A DNA stretch of 64,000 nt from Baylisascaris procyonis (lineage: Eukaryota > Nematoda > Chromadorea > Rhabditida > Ascarididae), in NCBI GenBank assembly GCA_037389465.1, contig JAZARR010000078.1, positions 5,082,501 to 5,146,500 on the forward strand, read 5' to 3'. Position numbers and translations under genes: made by a program. Positions 24,615-36,936 of the stretch are shown here, one piece after another. Position 1 is the first letter of the stretch. The number at the start of each line of letters is the position of its first letter. The notes under the pieces were generated by a model. The model saw nothing but the letters and a program-made list of their open reading frames with translations. It was not told where the DNA came from and searched no databases.

Positions 24615-25053
24615 TAAGCAAATAAGTTAGTGGTGCAATGATCACTTCTCGCTTCAGCAGTTGCAAAATTGAAAAAAAGTCATACGGATTTGCATGAAAT
24701 TACAGTTTATAATTGAGTCTGCACATCTGCCCAGTACCCATGACTCGATAGTCGTTTTCATTGTGGTTTTTTAATATTTATGAGCTGAAGAGTTTGTATC
24801 AGCTGAATTGAGGAATCATGATGGACGAATGGACCGTTCTTTGCCATCTATGGGGTTCTTGCAGCCGAAATGGACCACTTAACATGGATAATTGAGGTTG
24901 GTAGGAGGATTAAATCAGAAAGTAATAGGCTAATGCTGTACTTCTTACTTGAAGTGAAGGCACTAAATTGCTTTTTCATAGGCTTTTTTAGTGTCTACCG
25001 GTGAGCGCAATGAGCGTTCAAAATTCGCTAACGTAATAAATGGATCAATTTAG

Positions 25054-27849
25054 GCACATGTTATCTTCAAGGAGATCAGTTCGGCGACAAATGCGCTGCG
25101 TGCAATGCAAGGATTCCCGTTTTACGACAAGCCGATGGTATGTTTCCAATTGTAGATACACATTAGTTATGCTGTTGAAAATGTTCACCATCGGAACCAT
25201 TAATCGATTTGGCGAGCAAAAACTCTTAATTCTGAAACTGTAACTGCCATTAACTGTTGCGTTTGGAGGAACCAAAATGGTAGAGTTGTAGAGAACATCG
25301 AAATGTCCGTTTGCCGCAAAACTTCATTTTGCGGGTTATGAAAAATAATGGACATTTTTTTTTTGAGAATCCAAAAAAGCTGCATTCCGACATTTGAGAT
25401 GAGAAAATCAGAGGTCAGCACTTTTGTAAATCAGCATTTTTATCTTTTCACAAAATTCTATGCCAAAAAACCTAGAGTGATGAAGTTCAATGTTTAAAGC
25501 GCCTCATTGTTCGTGGTTCGAGATCCTACTCGTATGCATTGGTTCAGTCGATTGAACCGAATGCGCCTTTCTTTAGAGTATTATTTAGATCAACGTTCCC
25601 ACAAATTTTTGGCGGTGAAATTTGATCTCTCCTTCCCGCCTTCGAATCTTATTGTATCTGCCGTTTTTATGAGTCACGCACTTTCTTGAAGATTTCTGGA
25701 TTCTTTGCGGTCATAATTTTATATATGTGCATTTTACAATACTTGTGTTGGCATATTAGATCATCACGACTCAGTTTTTGTGTGTGCATTTGCACGCTCT
25801 GTAACCACAAATTGGGAGGCGGTCTGCGGTGCTTTTTTTTCAAACTCGTGTTTTGATGCTTTTTTCGATTTTTTATATTTTCCACTGATTTCAGCGGATT
25901 CAGTTTGCCCGCGAAGACTCAGATGTAATTGCAAAAGCGAAAGGAACATACACGGATCGACCGAAGAAGCATCTGCTAGCGAAGCAAGCGGCTGGCGAGA
26001 AGCGTAAGAAAGCAGCTCCTCCCAAGGACAGCAAAAAGGTGCTCAAACTTATTTGCTTGTTTTGTTTTTTCCCATCTCTGTCTCTTTCCTGTATCTGCTG
26101 TGTTGCACACTTTTTGCTCGTTTCTTCATTTTTACACAGACCGAGTGATACACCAAGAAGCCTAGTGAGCTAGCTATTTAAATGGTTAATCACTTATATT
26201 GTTTCATACGTCATCAGTATTCATATGTCATGTAATTGAAGTTCGCAGTTATCGTACAGTTAAAAAATCACAGCAGTTACCTCTGCAAAGGTGGTAACTA
26301 TAAAGTCATGATATGCGTGACGCTTAAGGAGTCTCATAGGGAAGCTTTATTACAACTTGAGACGAGCAACGCCAAAAGAAGCATTGCTGTCTCAGATCTG
26401 CAGTTCGTGCCAACTTCGCGCCCGTAAGGTGGTTATGCACAAGCTGAGGAAATGCACTTCCACCGAATGGGGAACAGTTTTATCAAACAAAGCCACAAGC
26501 TTATGAATAGTCGTTGGTGATGTTGGGTTGTAAACTGATAAACTCTGGTCCCATCAAAACATGGGTTTAACATCTTTTGCATGACTTAATAAGCTCTTCA
26601 TGGGCCTTTTGATTTACTTCCAGCTGTGCTACTTGCTCAGACGTGATCATGCATAACACCGCCTATCAGATAATTGCTTATTTTGTCACCAAAAAGGTAG
26701 CGAGTGTATTTAGTAGGTTTATAAGGTGAAGCGTCGTTGTGTTAATGTGTAAATTTGTTAGTACAACTCGTTCGATCTTTTGTTCTTTCGCTTATTTCGT
26801 ATAGGGCAGTAGCCTTGGAAGGAATTAGGTAATTAGTGGACGTGTATACGCAAGCTCACCAATGATGGAAACCAAGGTGGATGGGGGCTACCGCCTGCAA
26901 TCCAGCTTTTTATGACATGCAAAATTGGATTAAATGTTTTAATTCAACTCACTTTCTGTACCGTGATCAGCAGTAATATTTGCACCAAAACATAGCATTC
27001 CGGCTCACTAAATATCGATATGCACCTTTATTAGCTTGAAAAAAACCTTTATTGACGTCGTGATGTTGAAGGCTCGTGTCGAAAAGGCAGCGCCAAACAA
27101 GCCTGCAGCAGCGGCCGTTGAGAAGACCAATCCACCTAACAAGATCCTCTTTTGCACTAATTTGCCGGAAGAAACCACCGAGCAGATGTTATCGCTTCTG
27201 TTTAATCCGTTAGTTTACATACTCTTTATTTTCAACGTTTTTAAACTATTTTCAGTGTTTAAGTTATACCTGTGAGATTTCTGAATGAACAAGTGCTGAC
27301 TTCCCATTGTGTTTTTTGCTCTTTAACAACGTTTTGAGCTTTTGTATCTAAAGGCTTTTCAGCTATTTTATTTGTCGGTTTCTTAGAGAACGTGAATTGG
27401 TTGATAGGTGGGCGCAGTTCAGCGGTTCATTTGCGTTGTACTCAGAAAAGTTGTGCGTTGTCAGTTCTGTGTTGGCGAATTAACTAAAGTTTTTAATGGT
27501 AAAGCCTTTTTACATAGGATTTTGCGGCTTTATGGAGAATGAAGCGATCAGTTTCACTGATTCATGTTTCAGACAATTGGCCTTCAATTTGATCTTTATT
27601 GTCTGTAAGGGATGATGAAAATGCCCTTTGGAGGCATGAACTTTTCTGGCTTGCTCTGAGTGAGGGTACATCTGAGATTGCTTTTGTAGATATCCGGGGC
27701 TCAAGGATATTCGTCGCATACCCAATCGACCAGACATAGCTTTCGTTGAATTCGAAAGTGAAGGTGAAGCGACTGTGGCACGAAACGCACTCAACAACTT
27801 CAAGATTACTCCTTCGCAGGTTATGCATGTGAACTATGCGAACAAGTAA
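25054..27849 (+). pseudogene. U1A/U2B'' exons 3-6, copy in unit 2 (no exons 1-2)
   Basis: Exons 25054-25137, 25895-26038, 27072-27208 and 27690-27849 repeat those of the complete gene, with intact frame, splice sites, stop codon and poly(A) signal. One coding difference was seen: AGG to AAG at 26025 (Arg to Lys in the linker). The first two exons, encoding the N-terminal half of RRM1, are absent, so the block cannot make the protein unless exon 2 at 16738-16826 splices over unit 1 into it. It is a broken duplicate, not a decayed one. Confidence 0.9.
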
Positions 27850-30174
27850 AATCCGTTTTCTATCGTCTCTTAAACGTTCCATTCTGTTTGAGTTTGGATA
27901 TTTACGAATGTTATGTTTTATGATAATGGGGTCACTGCATTTTTGAAGCTGTTAACAAGTGGATAGTGTATGAAATTTAAGGAAGACAAGCTTTCATTCG
28001 TATTTGCTTCCTTCTGAATTGTTGTTTATTTACGTGGGGAGCAGTGCTTCTTATTCTGTTGTTATGGAAGAATTGGACGCTCAAATCGCAGAATTCGTTA
28101 TTTTGCTCACGTTGTTTAGTTCATTGATCGGATTCCCAAAAGCTTCGTCTTTGCCGCAAAAATATTATTCTTTTTATTTTGCGACATTTTTGTTTTCTAC
28201 ATAAAAAATAAATTCGCCTTTTTGGAGCTCCTAAAGATTCACTACAAACGAATCTTTGAGAATCGGTCTTGCCGCGTTCCAAGAAGAATTAAGAAAGAAG
28301 ACACTGAATAGCTGCAAGACTGAATTGGTTGGCGGCAGTTCTAAGCAGATATGCGTTCGTTCGTATTCTAAAGCAGCACTTCACAGGGGTTGCGATTACA
28401 GCGACAGTCTTTTGGACTGTCGATTTTAAGATTGAAAGAGTTCAGGACATAAGCATTATTGTTTGATTGGCTGCTGCTACCTGTCGTTTAGCCTTTGCAG
28501 CTTTAGTGCTTTTGTGCATTGTTTGTTGTTCGAACTTACTAGAGCAATGTTGCATTAGCATAGACAACAGTGCTGCTTTAGAACTGCCGCAATAATTTCC
28601 CATTGTTCAGTTTTTTCGTTAATTGGTCCGTTGGTGGAATGATTTGTTTGAGTCGTCACTGTGCTGTTTTCAGCTGCTTAGCTTATCATTTTTCCTTTTT
28701 AAATTATATCTTTTTTGAGTTCTGTTATATGATTGCACTTGCTACGTTGTTATGATGTTGATTAATAAGTTGGCTTATGTGAATGTGTGGATCTCTTATT
28801 GGAGGCCAACTACTGCAGTTGTGTTCTTCGGTCAACCTTGAGTGGTCTTTTTGACTTGTCTGAGGTGTTCTGACGTTTCCACTCTGTTGTTTGCTGAATT
28901 TGCCGATTTTTGCAGATAAAATATTTTAAAACCAATGTTCAATTCTCGCTGCAGAGAGCAGTAATGTTTTGCTGTAAGCCTAATATTTAGTAAATCTAAT
29001 AGGTTTAAACTGGGTTTTTAAATGGAACTGCGGTTGGACGATTGCTCGGAAATCTAGCGGCAACTCTACCGTCTCATATGCAGTTTTACAGTAAAGTGAG
29101 ATGCGCATCGGGTGCGGATTGGGAACGAGTTTCATGGAGGCTGTTGATATTGATTAGCTTATCATGTCAGAACTGATCTGCTCAGCAGTTTTATCGAATT
29201 GAGTAAGACGAGTCCATGTAGAGTGGACGAAATATGGTGACGGTATGGACGGCGTGGAGCAAAGATGTCTTGAAAATTGATCTGAAGCTCAGCGGCGGTC
29301 AGAATGTAGGAAGCAGTATAATTAAGGCGAAGTGGTAATTGTGGTAGGAGCAATTTTAAGTGGTCCATCGCTTGGTGATGGACTTGAGGTTCGAAGTCCA
29401 AGAGGTATTGCCACGGGAAGCATTGCGGTGCGATGCAGCTTGATGAACAAAAGGCGTTTACGCGATGTTTGTTGCAAGTTCTAGTTTGGTTTGATCGTAA
29501 AATTACAAAAGCGGGGACGTCTGATTTGTAAAGGCACGAAGTAGGGGTATAACTCTTGATGGTTATGACAATGTGGGTATTGAACATGGGTGGGGTTGCG
29601 TGCTAGTAGTATAACCATATCCTCAAAAAGGGTGCTTTTTGATGCACTGGTATTTTCATATTGCACACTTCAATTAGTTCGCAGTTTGATGTATCGCGAC
29701 GCTTAAGAAAGGTGGCAAGTCACGTGCAAGAGCTTTTGAAAATATTGACGGGATCATAACGTCTTGTTTGTGCTGTCGCCCTAATCGGATGGAAGTAAAG
29801 AATATAGATGAAGGTTTACTTAACTCATTCAGGTAAGATGCAGTCATTTTACAACATAAGTTCGCTAGGCAACCTAGGAGTGTTTGTGAATTAGAAGTTG
29901 TATTTAATTATTGGCAAAGTCATGTAATCCTTAAAAAACAATGTCGGAGGCACCGAGTGCGCTTGTTTCGATGACCCTTTGTTTCAGTGCTTGAGGAGCA
30001 GTCTTCAAAAGAAAAGTATGAAAACAGCGGCACCATAAACTCGTTTTACATTGTAAATTAGCTTCTAGGGTTTATTTCGGATGATATTTTTGACAACATA
30101 CGTGGTTCTTGCCATCCTACAATCGGTTCTGTTTCATTCCTGAGCCTGTTTCACTTGCAGCAGCAACGGTCTTC

Positions 30175-30230
30175 ATGCTTGCGCAAAGGGTAAACAAGGT
30201 CGCAGCCAAGATACCTGCTCGTCTTTTGAG
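30175..30230 (+). pseudogene. HSC20 exon 1, orphan copy in unit 2
   Basis: Identical to the first exons at 23412 and 36937, with the same upstream acceptor and donor. It is followed by unit 3 U1A/U2B'' exons rather than HSC20 exon 2. It could contribute to HSC20 mRNA only by splicing over the whole of unit 3; otherwise it would feed a chimeric transcript. Confidence 0.85.
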
Positions 30231-30607
30231 GTATCTTTCGATTTTATTGTTCATCTTTAGCATGCAAGCATGAAAACTGGAATACGCGTGCTCCGCTTGC
30301 GCTCAAACATGCAATAAAAAGTTGTTTTACTTGTTGTAGTACGTCGCATTTGGTGGTATGCCAGGTTGGCACTAGAGCGGCATATTGAGAGGGAGGTGAG
30401 TTATGAAGGGGAGGGGAAGTTAACGCAAAAGAGGCGGGCTTTCGCTTGTTTTGCCTCCTTTCGATAAGAGCAAGACTGGGCTCCTGCTTCCTGGTTTTCC
30501 TGCTAGTGCGAAATGTGAATTTCGGTTTTGCACCTTTGCAAATGGTTTGTGAAATGTGCTTGCATGTTACACTTGCTCTCTTATTGCTTCAGTATATCAT
30601 ACTCAGT

Positions 30608-31376
30608 AGATACGGAAAGTGGTGGAGAGTGGAGGGTGCGAAGATGGGTATGGCTGTGGTGGTGAGGAATGGCTGAGAGAGGGGATGAAGGAAATTTGTA
30701 CGTACCACCTCAATCAGGTATACGGAAAGTGGTGGAGAATGGGGGGTGCAAAGATGGGCATGATTGTGGTGGTGAGGAATGGCTGAGAGAGGGGATGAAG
30801 GAAATTTGTACGTACCACCTCAATCAGGTAACGGAAAGTGGTGGAGAGTGGGGGGTGCAAAGATGGGTATGATTGTGGTGGTGAGGAATGGCTGAGAGAG
30901 GGGATGAAGGAAATTTGTGCATACCACCTCAATCAGGTATACGGAAAGTGGTGGAGAATGGGGGTGCAAAGATGGGTATGATTGTGGTGGTGAGGAATGG
31001 CTGAGAGAGGGGATGAAGGAAATTTGTACGTACCACCTCAATCAGGTATACGGAAAGTGGTGGAGAGTGGGGGGTGCAAAGATGGGTATGATTGTGGTGG
31101 TGAGGAATGGCTGAGAGAGGGGATGAAGGAAATTTGTGCATACCACCTCAATCAGGTATACGGAAAGTGGTGGAGAATGGGGGGTGCAAAGATGGGTATG
31201 ATTGTGGTGGTGAGGAATGGCTGAGAGAAGGGATGAAGGAAATTTGTACGTACCACCTCAATCAGGTATACGGAAAGTGGTGGAGAGTGGGGGGTGCAAA
31301 GATGGGTATGGCTGTGGTGATGAGGAATGGCTGAGAGAGGGGATGAAGGAAATTTGTACATACCACCTCAATCAGG
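30608..31376. repeat. 110-bp minisatellite, seven units (unit 2)
   Basis: Same array as in unit 1, but variant order at the TTTGTACGTACC segment is ACGT, ACGT, GCAT, ACGT, GCAT, ACGT, ACAT, and the fourth unit has one G fewer (ATGGGGGTGC). The last three units match those of unit 1. Confidence 0.95.
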
Positions 31377-31815
31377 TAAGCAAATAAGTTAGTGGTGCAA
31401 TGATCACTTCTCGCTTCAGCAGTTGCAAAATTGAAAAAAAGTCATACGGATTTGCATGAAATTACAGTTTATAATTGAGTCTGCACATCTGCCCAGTACC
31501 CATGACTCGATAGTCGTTTTCATTGTGGTTTTTTAATATTTATGAGCTGAAGAGTTTGTATCAGCTGAATTGAGGAATCATGATGGACGAATGGACCGTT
31601 CTTTGCCATCTATGGGGTTCTTGCAGCCGAAATGGACCACTTAACATGGATAATTGAGGTTGGTAGGAGGATTAAATCAGAAAGTAATAGGCTAATGCTG
31701 TACTTCTTACTTGAAGTGAAGGCACTAAATTGCTTTTTCATAGGCTTTTTTAGTGTCTACCGGTGAGCGCAATGAGCGTTCAAAATTCGCTAACGTAATA
31801 AATGGATCAATTTAG

Positions 31816-34611
31816 GCACATGTTATCTTCAAGGAGATCAGTTCGGCGACAAATGCGCTGCGTGCAATGCAAGGATTCCCGTTTTACGACAAGCCGATGG
31901 TATGTTTCCAATTGTAGATACACATTAGTTATGCTGTTGAAAATGTTCACCATCGGAACCATTAATCGATTTGGCGAGCAAAAACTCTTAATTCTGAAAC
32001 TGTAACTGCCATTAACTGTTGCGTTTGGAGGAACCAAAATGGTAGAGTTGTAGAGAACATCGAAATGTCCGTTTGCCGCAAAACTTCATTTTGCGGGTTA
32101 TGAAAAATAATGGACATTTTTTTTTTGAGAATCCAAAAAAGCTGCATTCCGACATTTGAGATGAGAAAATCAGAGGTCAGCACTTTTGTAAATCAGCATT
32201 TTTATCTTTTCACAAAATTCTATGCCAAAAAACCTAGAGTGATGAAGTTCAATGTTTAAAGCGCCTCATTGTTCGTGGTTCGAGATCCTACTCGTATGCA
32301 TTGGTTCAGTCGATTGAACCGAATGCGCCTTTCTTTAGAGTATTATTTAGATCAACGTTCCCACAAATTTTTGGCGGTGAAATTTGATCTCTCCTTCCCG
32401 CCTTCGAATCTTATTGTATCTGCCGTTTTTATGAGTCACGCACTTTCTTGAAGATTTCTGGATTCTTTGCGGTCATAATTTTATATATGTGCATTTTACA
32501 ATACTTGTGTTGGCATATTAGATCATCACGACTCAGTTTTTGTGTGTGCATTTGCACGCTCTGTAACCACAAATTGGGAGGCGGTCTGCGGTGCTTTTTT
32601 TTCAAACTCGTGTTTTGATGCTTTTTTCGATTTTTTATATTTTCCACTGATTTCAGCGGATTCAGTTTGCCCGCGAAGACTCAGATGTAATTGCAAAAGC
32701 GAAAGGAACATACACGGATCGACCGAAGAAGCATCTGCTAGCGAAGCAAGCGGCTGGCGAGAAGCGTAAGAAAGCAGCTCCTCCCAGGGACAGCAAAAAG
32801 GTGCTCAAACTTATTTGCTTGTTTTGTTTTTTCCCATCTCTGTCTCTTTCCTGTATCTGCTGTGTTGCACACTTTTTGCTCGTTTCTTCATTTTTACACA
32901 GACCGAGTGATACACCAAGAAGCCTAGTGAGCTAGCTATTTAAATGGTTAATCACTTATATTGTTTCATACGTCATCAGTATTCATATGTCATGTAATTG
33001 AAGTTCGCAGTTATCGTACAGTTAAAAAATCACAGCAGTTACCTCTGCAAAGGTGGTAACTATAAAGTCATGATATGCGTGACGCTTAAGGAGTCTCATA
33101 GGGAAGCTTTATTACAACTTGAGACGAGCAACGCCAAAAGAAGCATTGCTGTCTCAGATCTGCAGTTCGTGCCAACTTCGCGCCCGTAAGGTGGTTATGC
33201 ACAAGCTGAGGAAATGCACTTCCACCGAATGGGGAACAGTTTTATCAAACAAAGCCACAAGCTTATGAATAGTCGTTGGTGATGTTGGGTTGTAAACTGA
33301 TAAACTCTGGTCCCATCAAAACATGGGTTTAACATCTTTTGCATGACTTAATAAGCTCTTCATGGGCCTTTTGATTTACTTCCAGCTGTGCTACTTGCTC
33401 AGACGTGATCATGCATAACACCGCCTATCAGATAATTGCTTATTTTGTCACCAAAAAGGTAGCGAGTGTATTTAGTAGGTTTATAAGGTGAAGCGTCGTT
33501 GTGTTAATGTGTAAATTTGTTAGTACAACTCGTTCGATCTTTTGTTCTTTCGCTTATTTCGTATAGGGCAGTAGCCTTGGAAGGAATTAGGTAATTAGTG
33601 GACGTGTATACGCAAGCTCACCAATGATGGAAACCAAGGTGGATGGGGGCTACCGCCTGCAATCCAGCTTTTTATGACATGCAAAATTGGATTAAATGTT
33701 TTAATTCAACTCACTTTCTGTACCGTGATCAGCAGTAATATTTGCACCAAAACATAGCATTCCGGCTCACTAAATATCGATATGCACCTTTATTAGCTTG
33801 AAAAAAACCTTTATTGACGTCGTGATGTTGAAGGCTCGTGTCGAAAAGGCAGCGCCAAACAAGCCTGCAGCAGCGGCCGTTGAGAAGACCAATCCACCTA
33901 ACAAGATCCTCTTTTGCACTAATTTGCCGGAAGAAACCACCGAGCAGATGTTATCGCTTCTGTTTAATCCGTTAGTTTACATACTCTTTATTTTCAACGT
34001 TTTTAAACTATTTTCAGTGTTTAAGTTATACCTGTGAGATTTCTGAATGAACAAGTGCTGACTTCCCATTGTGTTTTTTGCTCTTTAACAACGTTTTGAG
34101 CTTTTGTATCTAAAGGCTTTTCAGCTATTTTATTTGTCGGTTTCTTAGAGAACGTGAATTGGTTGATAGGTGGGCGCAGTTCAGCGGTTCATTTGCGTTG
34201 TACTCAGAAAAGTTGTGCGTTGTCAGTTCTGTGTTGGCGAATTAACTAAAGTTTTTAATGGTAAAGCCTTTTTACATAGGATTTTGCGGCTTTATGAAGA
34301 ATGAAGCGATCAGTTTCACTGATTCATGTTTCAGACAATTGGCCTTCAATTTGATCTTTATTGTCTGTAAGGGATGATGAAAATGCCCTTTGGAGGCATG
34401 AACTTTTCTGGCTTGCTCTGAGTGAGGGTACATCTGAGATTGCTTTTGTAGATATCCGGGGCTCAAGGATATTCGTCGCATACCCAATCGACCAGACATA
34501 GCTTTCGTTGAATTCGAAAGTGAAGGTGAAGCGACTGTGGCACGAAACGCACTCAACAACTTCAAGATTACTCCTTCGCAGGTTATGCATGTGAACTATG
34601 CGAACAAGTAA
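31816..34611 (+). pseudogene. U1A/U2B'' exons 3-6, copy in unit 3 (no exons 1-2)
   Basis: Exons 31816-31899, 32657-32800, 33834-33970 and 34452-34611 encode the same residues as the complete gene; the only coding change noticed versus unit 1 is a synonymous CCA to CCG in exon 3. Like the unit 2 block it lacks exons 1-2 but has every splice signal, the stop and the poly(A) signal. Confidence 0.9.
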
Positions 34612-36912
34612 AATCCGTTTTCTATCGTCTCTTAAACGTTCCATTCTGTTTGAGTTTGGATATTTACGAATGTTATGTTTTATGATAATGGGGTCACTGC
34701 ATTTTTGAAGCTGTTAACAAGTGGATAGTGTATGAAATTTAAGGAAGACAAGCTTTCATTCGTATTTGCTTCCTTCTGAATTGTTGTTTATTTACGTGGG
34801 GAGCAGTGCTTCTTATTCTGTTGTTATGGAAGAATTGGACGCTCAAATCGCAGAATTCGTTATTTTGCTCACGTTGTTTAGTTCATTGATCGGATTCCCA
34901 AAAGCTTCGTCTTTGCCGCAAAAATATTATTCTTTTTATTTTGCGACATTTTTGTTTTCTACATAAAAAATAAATTCGCCTTTTTGGAGCTCCTAAAGAT
35001 TCACTACAAACGAATCTTTGAGAATCGGTCTTGCCGCGTTCCAAGAAGAATTAAGAAAGAAGACACTGAATAGCTGCAAGACTGAATTGGTTGGCGGCAG
35101 TTCTAAGCAGATATGCGTTCGTTCGTATTCTAAAGCAGCACTTCACAGGGGTTGCGATTACAGCGACAGTCTTTTGGACTGTCGATTTTAAGATTGAAAG
35201 AGTTCAGGACATAAGCATTATTGTTTGATTGGCTGCTGCTACCTGTCGTTTAGCCTTTGCAGCTTTAGTGCTTTTGTGCATTGTTTGTTGTTCGAACTTA
35301 CTAGAGCAATGTTGCATTAGCATAGACAACAGTGCTGCTTTAGAACTGCCGCAATAATTTCCCATTGTTCAGTTTTTTCGTTAATTGGTCCGTTGGTGGA
35401 ATGATTTGTTTGAGTCGTCACTGTGCTGTTTTCAGCTGCTTAGCTTATCATTTTTCCTTTTTAAATTATATCTTTTTTGAGTTCTGTTATATGATTGCAC
35501 TTGCTACGTTGTTATGATGTTGATTAATAAGTTGGCTTATGTGAATGTGTGGATCTCTTATTGGAGGCCAACTACTGCAGTTGTGTTCTTCGGTCAACCT
35601 TGAGTGGTCTTTTTGACTTGTCTGAGGTGTTCTGACGTTTCCACTCTGTTGTTTGCTGAATTTGCCGATTTTTGCAGATAAAATATTTTAAAACCAATGT
35701 TCAATTCTCGCTGCAGAGAGCAGTAATGTTTTGCTGTAAGCCTAATATTTAGTAAATCTAATAGGTTTAAACTGGGTTTTTAAATGGAACTGCGGTTGGA
35801 CGATTGCTCGGAAATCTAGCGGCAACTCTACCGTCTCATATGCAGTTTTACAGTAAAGTGAGATGCGCATCGGGTGCGGATTGGGAACGAGTTTCATGGA
35901 GGCTGTTGATATTGATTAGCTTATCATGTCAGAACTGATCTGCTCAGCAGTTTTATCGAATTGAGTAAGACGAGTCCATGTAGAGTGGACGAAATATGGT
36001 GACGGTATGGACGGCGTGGAGCAAAGATGTCTTGAAAATTGATCTGAAGCTCAGCGGCGGTCAGAATGTAGGAAGCAGTATAATTAAGGCGAAGTGGTAA
36101 TTGTGGTAGGAGCAATTTTAAGTGGTCCATCGCTTGGTGATGGACTTGAGGTTCGAAGTCCAAGAGGTATTGCCACGGGAAGCATTGCGGTGCGATGCAG
36201 CTTGATGAACAAAAGGCGTTTACGCGATGTTTGTTGCAAGTTCTAGTTTGGTTTGATCGTAAAATTACAAAAGCGGGGACGTCTGATTTGTAAAGGCACG
36301 AAGTAGGGGTATAACTCTTGATGGTTATGACAATGTGGGTATTGAACATGGGTGGGGTTGCGTGCTAGTAGTATAACCATATCCTCAAAAAGGGTGCTTT
36401 TTGATGCACTGGTATTTTCATATTGCACACTTCAATTAGTTCGCAGTTTGATGTATCGCGACGCTTAAGAAAGGTGGCAAGTCACGTGCAAGAGCTTTTG
36501 AAAATATTGACGGGATCATAACGTCTTGTTTGTGCTGTCGCCCTAATCGGATGGAAGTAAAGAATATAGATGAAGGTTTACTTAACTCATTCAGGTAAGA
36601 TGCAGTCATTTTACAACATAAGTTCGCTAGGCAACCTAGGAGTGTTTGTGAATTAGAAGTTGTATTTAATTATTGGCAAAGTCATGTAATCCTTAAAAAA
36701 CAATGTCGGAGGCACCGAGTGCGCTTGTTTCGATGACCCTTTGTTTCAGTGCTTGAGGAGCAGTCTTCAAAAGAAAAGTATGAAAACAGCGGCACCATAA
36801 ACTCGTTTTACATTGTAAATTAGCTTCTAGGGTTTATTTCGGATGATATTTTTGACAACATACGTGGTTCTTGCCATCCTACAATCGGTTCTGTTTCATT
36901 CCTGAGCCTGTT

Positions 36913-36936
36913 TCACTTGCAGCAGCAACGGTCTTC
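36913..36936 (+). promoter_or_regulatory. Likely spliced-leader acceptor and leader of the HSC20 gene
   Basis: TTTCACTTGCAG ends at 36922 and is followed by a 14-base leader (CAGCAACGGTCTTC) before the ATG. No upstream coding exon is required, so a trans-splice site is the simplest reading. Identical sites precede the orphan first exons (acceptors ending at 23397 and 30160). Confidence 0.55.

Larger units (their letters stand above)
17861..24623. repeat. Tandem unit 1 of 3 (6763 bp)
   Basis: The unit begins inside intron 2 of the U1A/U2B'' gene (AAGTTAGTGGTGCAATG) and ends just after a minisatellite (CAGGTAAGCAAAT). It contains U1A/U2B'' exons 3-6, their poly(A) signal, about 2 kb of non-coding sequence, HSC20 exon 1 (23412-23467) and the 110-bp repeat array. 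It differs from the other units at very few positions: A at 18356, T at 18591, G at 19262 and A at 20772, plus minisatellite changes. Confidence 0.95.
24624..31385. repeat. Tandem unit 2 of 3 (6762 bp)
   Basis: Direct tandem copy of unit 1. Differences noticed by eye: G at 25119, A at 25354, A at 26025 (Arg to Lys in U1A/U2B'' exon 4), G at 27535, and a different order of minisatellite variants. The junction with unit 1 (GTAAGCAAAT joined to AAGTTAGTGG) has only two bases, AA, common to both parents, so the duplication did not arise through a long repeat at its ends. Confidence 0.95.
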
